Below, piece after piece: positions 59,252-64,000 of a stretch of 64,000 nt of DNA. Source of the stretch: Bursaphelenchus xylophilus. Taxonomy: Eukaryota; Nematoda; Chromadorea; Rhabditida; Aphelenchoididae. The stretch is from the NCBI GenBank assembly GCA_904066235.2, contig CAJFCV020000001.1:10907291-10971290 (forward strand), given 5' to 3'. How positions within the stretch are numbered: the first letter of the stretch is position 1; every line of letters starts with the position of its first letter. The notes below the pieces were generated by a model, which was not told the origin of the DNA, searched no databases, and saw nothing but the letters and a program-made list of their open reading frames with translations. The translations under genes and the position numbers were made by a program.

Positions 59252-59788
59252 AACTGCAAAAAATTATATTACTTTAGGCAAAAGTCATATATTTTTGGCA
59301 AAAAGTCTTTAAAAAAGAGATGATAATAAAAAGTGTCGAGTACAGAAAAGTTGTGAAAATAGTTTTGAGTAAGTAAGAATCACGAAAAAGGGTTTACAAG
59401 AGTATAATATCATGTTACGCCCACCCAAAAGACCATAATAACCATAATGTTTGGAATGACCTTGCTCTTATTTCCTTTCAATTTCGAATAAAAAATGCGA
59501 CAAAAGTAATAGGTAAGGGTTCAAAGTTGTAAGAGGAGGGTTTGTAAGTTTGATGACACTTGTTGTGATCGCAAATTTAATGGGTTTAAGGGTAAAAGTT
59601 TGACAAGAACGCAGTAAAATATGTACATATATATATATATATGTGTATATGTCTGTCGATGAAGGGGGCTTGTCTGGGCGGAAAATAGGCGTTGTTCTAA
59701 CACACTCCGACCTCAATCGGAAAAGATCATAAAATTAGTTTGTTATAGAAAGGTTTCGTTGTACGGAGCTTCATTTTGACCTAACAGG
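59252..59788. other. Upstream region of the Q/N-rich gene
   Basis: It holds the promoter. An (AT)n microsatellite with ATATATATATATATATGT is at about 59627-59650, and a TTTGTTATAGAAAGGTTTCG repeat fragment is at about 59738. Confidence 0.4.
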
Positions 59789-60225
59789 AGAAGTACGCCA
59801 AGTTCGACGCTCAAATTTTGATGAAACTTGCGGTAAATTGAGAAAAAATCTTTCTAATACATATGCGCCACTTCTGACTAGCGCTTTGTAGAAACGATCG
59901 AGATTTTAAGTTTGCAAGTTGGAAAAACGTGAAACTTTTTTTGCAAATTTTGGCATGAAAAGTTTAATGCCTATTTATACCGTAGCATTTCTACAAAAAA
60001 TCATTTTTTCTGCACGAAACAGGCAAAGATATGGTCAGAAAGTGTTTTTCCCTATGGCCACTCTCCGTGTTTCGCGTACTTTCTCGGCCGCAAAAATTGT
60101 GGAATAACTCGGCTGGCCTTGCAAAGAACGAGCTAAAACTCTTAGGAATTGATATATGGCCAGCACCTGATATGTGTGCAAAATGTAAACAAAACATGAA
60201 CGTTACACTTGGTAAACTTCCCCGG
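59789..60225. mobile_element. Full copy of the GAAGTACTCC palindromic MITE
   Basis: GAGAAGTACGCCAAGTTCGA to ACGTTACACTTGGTAAACTT, with internal CTAGCGCTTTGTAGAAACG and CTTGCAAAGAACGAGCTAAA. Same structure as the 13.6 and 22.1 kb copies, moderately diverged. Confidence 0.8.
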
Positions 60226-61164
60226 TAAAATTTACTTATGTGATCTGTGGACCTAGCATTGCAATTTGTTATAAACAGAGCATACCGTAATGACATCACA
60301 AAGATTAGTGGCCAAAAACAAATCCATAACCCCCATAAATCATTTCGAAAAAATCATAGTCATCATCTACCGTAACCCCGACCCACTCTCGCCTTATCTT
60401 TCCCCAATTCAATCAGCAATTCCCGACCCTCATCCCCAATTTTATTTCCCAAAATCTTGACAAAAACTCGACTAAAACTTGAGAGGGCGTGGCCGTCTCC
60501 AACTCACATTGAATAGTCGAGAAACAAGAATAATATTATGACGGAAACAATCACCGCGCTCAGTGGGATGTCGTACAATCGGGAGTCAAAGGGGAGTTTT
60601 GATCCCTAATCGGATGAAACAAATATTCAAAGTACAAAAAGAGGCGTTCGACGTTCGCTTTTTCGACTACAAGAACGTTGAAAAAAACGAGGAAAAGATT
60701 AGAGGGACACAATGACATTGAGGAGTAGTCAATGGCGAGAAAATGAATAGTACGAATGCAAAAAGTTGGATACAGATTTGACCTACATTCCGTTTTTGGA
60801 GGTTCTTGGGTCCGTATGCATAATTTTAAAAATATTTTTTGAAGATGCTGAAAAAATGAACTGCTAAAAGATTGGGAGTTTTTGACTGTGGGATTTTCTG
60901 GGCCGATAATGCCAATCCGTATTTTACCTTAAAAATTTATTTTCACAGGTCTCTCGTGGGCAAATTATAACATAAAACCCTATGAAAATATTTGCAGAAG
61001 CTCGTACCGAACGTCGTTGGGACCCCAATTCTTCATTTCGACACAAACAAAAAATCTGTTTCAAACTGATCCAAGAGCCGAGACCCAAATAGCTGAGCCT
61101 TGCATGTACGTAATGGTGGTAAAATTCTGGTTTATCAGTCTGCCGGGAAAATAATGAGACTTCT
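60226..61164. other. Gene-free unique sequence
   Basis: No supported gene. 60300-60750 is unique and slightly less AT-rich. Confidence 0.35.
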
Positions 61165-61540
61165 AAGAAATATGCTAGATTCCCAGCTCGCGCTTTGCAG
61201 AACTGACGGGGATTTTTAGGTCGAAAGTCGAAGAAGTCATAACATTTCTTGCGAATTTTGGCATAAAAAGTTTTATAGCTATTTCTACCGCATAGAGTAT
61301 AATTTTTCCACAAAAAAACCATTTTTCAGCACGAAATTGGATATGTCCAAAAACATGTTTTTTTTCCGTGACCGCTCTCCGCATTTTGCGTACTCTCTCG
61401 GCGACAAAGACCGCTCAATATCTCGACTGTGCCTGCAAAGCACGAGCTAAAATTTTCAGCAATTGATATGCGACCTATGCCCAAAATGTGTGCAAAATTT
61501 AAAGAAAATCCGGGCGTCGCAGTTGGAGTACTTCCCTTGT
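61165..61540. repeat. Palindromic-family copy lacking its left end
   Basis: It starts within CCAGCTCGCGCTTTGCAGAA and ends GGCGTCGCAGTTGGAGTACT, an intact right terminus. Confidence 0.75.
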
Positions 61541-62089
61541 GAATTCAAAAAACACATCAACAGTTCGTCGGGGCTGCAAAATATTGCATTTGCACAAAAA
61601 ACACAGTAATAAATAGTCTCCATCGAGATCAAAAGCTAATCGCAGCGAGGTGAGGAAACTCTTCTCCGATAAAACCTTCTGACACAACCTTTTTTTATCC
61701 ATTGTATTCGCGGAAGATACGGGAAATCGACAATGACAAGTGCAAAGTTTGGGGGGAATTGTAAGATAACATTGGATTAAAATTGTAAACAGTCTTTTGA
61801 GATGGGAAAACACATCTAGAAAGACAAAAAAAAGATTTTTTTTTTAACTCGGCGATATTGTTTATGAGGTTAATTATATTACTTCTTCTCTTCGTTTTCT
61901 GGGGTTTTGAGCTAATAAAGAGACGGAGATCCTGTTTTAGAAATTGAAATTTTTTTTGTTTTTACTTGCAGATATATAATTGTATTCCACGCAACAGTTT
62001 TTTTTTCAAAAAAAATTTTTTAAATCGAAAAAAATTAAATTTTCAAATTTGCTTTAAATTTTGCCTACAAACTTTATGTAGGTCATATA

Positions 62090-63480
62090 TCAATTTCTAA
62101 AAATTTCAGCTCCCAATTTGCACCTATATCCAAGATATTACACAGTCTTTTTCCGAGAGAGCACGCAAAATGAAGAGAGTCGGCTATGCGAAAAACCTTT
62201 TTCGACGGTAACTTTACGAATTTCCGTCGGAAAAAATTGATTTTTTATGGAGTTATTTGACTCCTCATCTGTAATAGACTCTGATTTTTTCAAGGTCAAA
62301 ATCAAAAAAAATTTTTTTTTTTTTTATTTTTTATTTCTGGCATAAAAATTTCAAAGGTTTCTGTCTATCAAAGTTTAAAAAATCGAAAAATCGAGTTCAA
62401 TCTTGCTCATTTTCATTCAAAAAATCGAAAATCCCAAATAAAAAATTTCAAAAAAATGTTTTTGTTTTCAAATTTCGACCGAAAACCCGCAAAATAGCCT
62501 CTATCCCATTTTCTGTCGAAAACATCGTCAATTCCCCCTGCAAATTTCGAAAAAACCACTGGAATTCCCCTCAATTTGAATGCCCACCTCATTTACCGTA
62601 ACATTAACCTTGGCGTCGCGCGCTCTCTCCGAAAAAAATAACAAATTGGTTTGTATTTGAGTAACCTTGCAACCCACATAGCTTGCAACGTATATTTTAC
62701 TTTCCCTTTCTTTATGTTCGCAAGAGGCGAAACGATGCCAGTGGAACAAAATAAATAATTTTCGGAGGGAAAACAATTAAAATCATATGCGAGCAAAACG
62801 ATTTTTAGTTACGAACATTGATGAGGCATTGCACAGGGGACCGGTATTCTGGACGAGGAAGTGAATGGTGGGGTAAGGGTGCAATTTTAGGGCTTTAGGG
62901 CGATTTTTTGGACGAAAAGTAACAATTTTTGTAAAAAACGTTGATCTTTTTTCGTCTTGAAAATTCAGTGGCTATTACAGGTGAGGAGTCAGATAATCCT
63001 ACAAAAAATCATTTTTTTTCCAACGGGATATTCGTAAAATTACCGCCGAAAAAGGGTTTTTTGTATGACCGTCTCTCCTCATTTTGTGTGCTCTCTCGGA
63101 AAAAGACTGTAATATTTTGGATTTTGAAATTTTTTATTTGGGATTTTTTTTCGATTTTTTGAATGAAAAAGAGCAAAATTGAACTCGATTTTTGGGGTTT
63201 TTAAACTTTGATTGACAGAAAAACCTTTGAAATTTTTATGCCAGAAATAAAAATTAAAAAAATTTTTTTTTTGATTTTGACCTTGAAAAAATCAGAATCT
63301 ATTACAGATGAGAAGTAAAATAACTCCACAAAAAATCATTTTTTTCCGACGGAAATTCGTAAAGTTAACAGCGAAAAACGTTTTTTCGCATGACCGTCTC
63401 TCCTCATTTTGTGTGCTCTCTCGAAAAAAGACCGTCTATCTCAGTAGCAGGTGGAAATTTCGAGCTAAAACTTTCAGAGA
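62090..63480. repeat. Long inverted repeat with ~370-bp arms
   Basis: 62090-62460 pairs with 63120-63470: AGTTATTTGACTCCTCATCT with AGATGAGAAGTAAAATAACT, and TTTCTGGCATAAAAATTTCA with TGAAATTTTTATGCCAGAAA. A direct partial duplicate of the right arm lies at about 62950-63110. The arms contain CGAGAGAGCACGCAAAATGA and GAGCTAAAACTTTCAG, a distant form of the main palindromic family. Confidence 0.7.
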
Positions 63481-63662
63481 TGAGATTTAGAAGCACTATA
63501 GCGTTCATACAAAAAATTTCAAAAAAATCCGAAGCTTTCAAATTTTTGAGATTTATAATAAAAAAAAAATTGTTTTGAAAATTACTTTTTTCCTCATAAC
63601 TTTTTTCTTCCAAAACTGTGACTCTGTTTTCACATACTCCCCAAAAAATCCGCCAAACATAA

Positions 63663-63914
63663 TCAAACTGTGTTTATTGTATTTCTGGTGTCTTCAGTAG
63701 GGGTTGTTGCGTTTCGGGTTCCGGATATCCTGCGTATCTGTTCATTTCGCCGTTTCACCTTCATTATGTACGCAGTTAAAGCGATGTAAGTCAGCAGATC
63801 CAAGGGACCGTCGAATTCGCCGGCCAACAACGGGGTCACTGTGCTTTGCGCGTACGGAATGCTTGGGGGGCCATTGATCATGGTGTATATCTTGATGAAA
63901 GCTATGGAAATGGC
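63663..63914 (-). CDS. Last coding exon of a membrane protein, cut by the window edge
   Basis: The exon begins after a TTTTCAG-type acceptor at 63915-63916 and ends at TGA 63663-63665 (about 83 codons). It encodes ISIAFIKIYTMINGPPS, a hydrophobic stretch LDLLTYIALTAYIMKV, then a basic/Ser-Thr tail (KRRNEQIRRISG) ending in NTINTV. One helix followed by positive charges suggests a final transmembrane helix with a cytoplasmic tail, as in nematode 7TM receptors, but the family is not identifiable from this exon. Upstream exons lie beyond 64000 or in the remaining about 80 bases. Confidence 0.55.
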   Translation of the reverse strand, partial: AISIAFIKIYTMINGPPSIPYAQSTVTPLLAGEFDGPLDLLTYIALTAYIMKVKRRNEQIRRISGTRNATTPTEDTRNTINTV

Positions 63915-64000
63915 CTGAAAATTCATCAAATTTATCTTCAATCGATTAAAGAAGTATTGTTCACAATACTCGGCGGAAAAATAAGCAAAAAATTTTTTTC

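Noticed and set aside
59624..59655. AT microsatellite as promoter element
   Set aside because: Ordinary dinucleotide repeat with no positional relation to a start that would make it a TATA box.

Overview
This is a nuclear genome fragment from a nematode, most likely a chromadorean. The DNA is AT-rich. Genes are split by introns with GTAAG/GTGAG donors and the nematode TTTTCAG/TTTTTAG acceptors. The gene families fit: cathepsin B-related protease, CHK (DUF1679-type) kinase-like protein, class-1 semaphorin, short PLA2-like protein, nematode-type Cys-loop channel and a Q/N-rich secreted protein. I cannot name the genus. No bacterial, viral or CRISPR content was seen. The exon models were built by hand; in each complete model the intron phases agree and the exon lengths sum to an open frame.

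Layout. (1) 0.8-8.7 kb: cathepsin B (+), then two minus-strand genes, a CHK kinase-like protein with a 1.2 kb foldback element in its last intron and an unrecognised secreted protein. (2) 8.7-12.8 kb: intergenic repeats. (3) 12.8-16.9 kb: a secreted protein built from three diverged repeats with matching phase-0 introns. (4) 16.9-30.4 kb: a 13.5 kb gene-free stretch of dispersed palindromic repeats mixed with more GC-rich unique islands. (5) 30.4-36.6 kb: a transmembrane semaphorin whose introns are dotted with a GTCATCATGAC motif. (6) 38.0-39.8 kb: a PLA2-like secreted protein convergent with an 87-residue membrane protein. (7) 39.8-47.4 kb: gene-poor, with an 1.8 kb TTAA-flanked inverted-repeat element that carries a tRNA-like segment in each arm. 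(8) 47.4-54.4 kb: a ZNRF-type myristoylated E3 ligase whose 5 kb third intron holds a complete Cys-loop anion channel gene on the other strand. (9) 55.0-59.3 kb: a 1301-residue Q/N-rich secreted protein with a cysteine-rich tail. (10) 59.3-63.7 kb: repeats, then the last exon of a membrane protein that runs off the right edge.

The genes do not form one pathway. Semaphorin, ZNRF and the channel are all plausible neuronal genes, but only the last two are physically interlocked. The most unusual material is the large set of palindromic non-autonomous element families, the triplicated secreted protein and the prion-like secreted protein.
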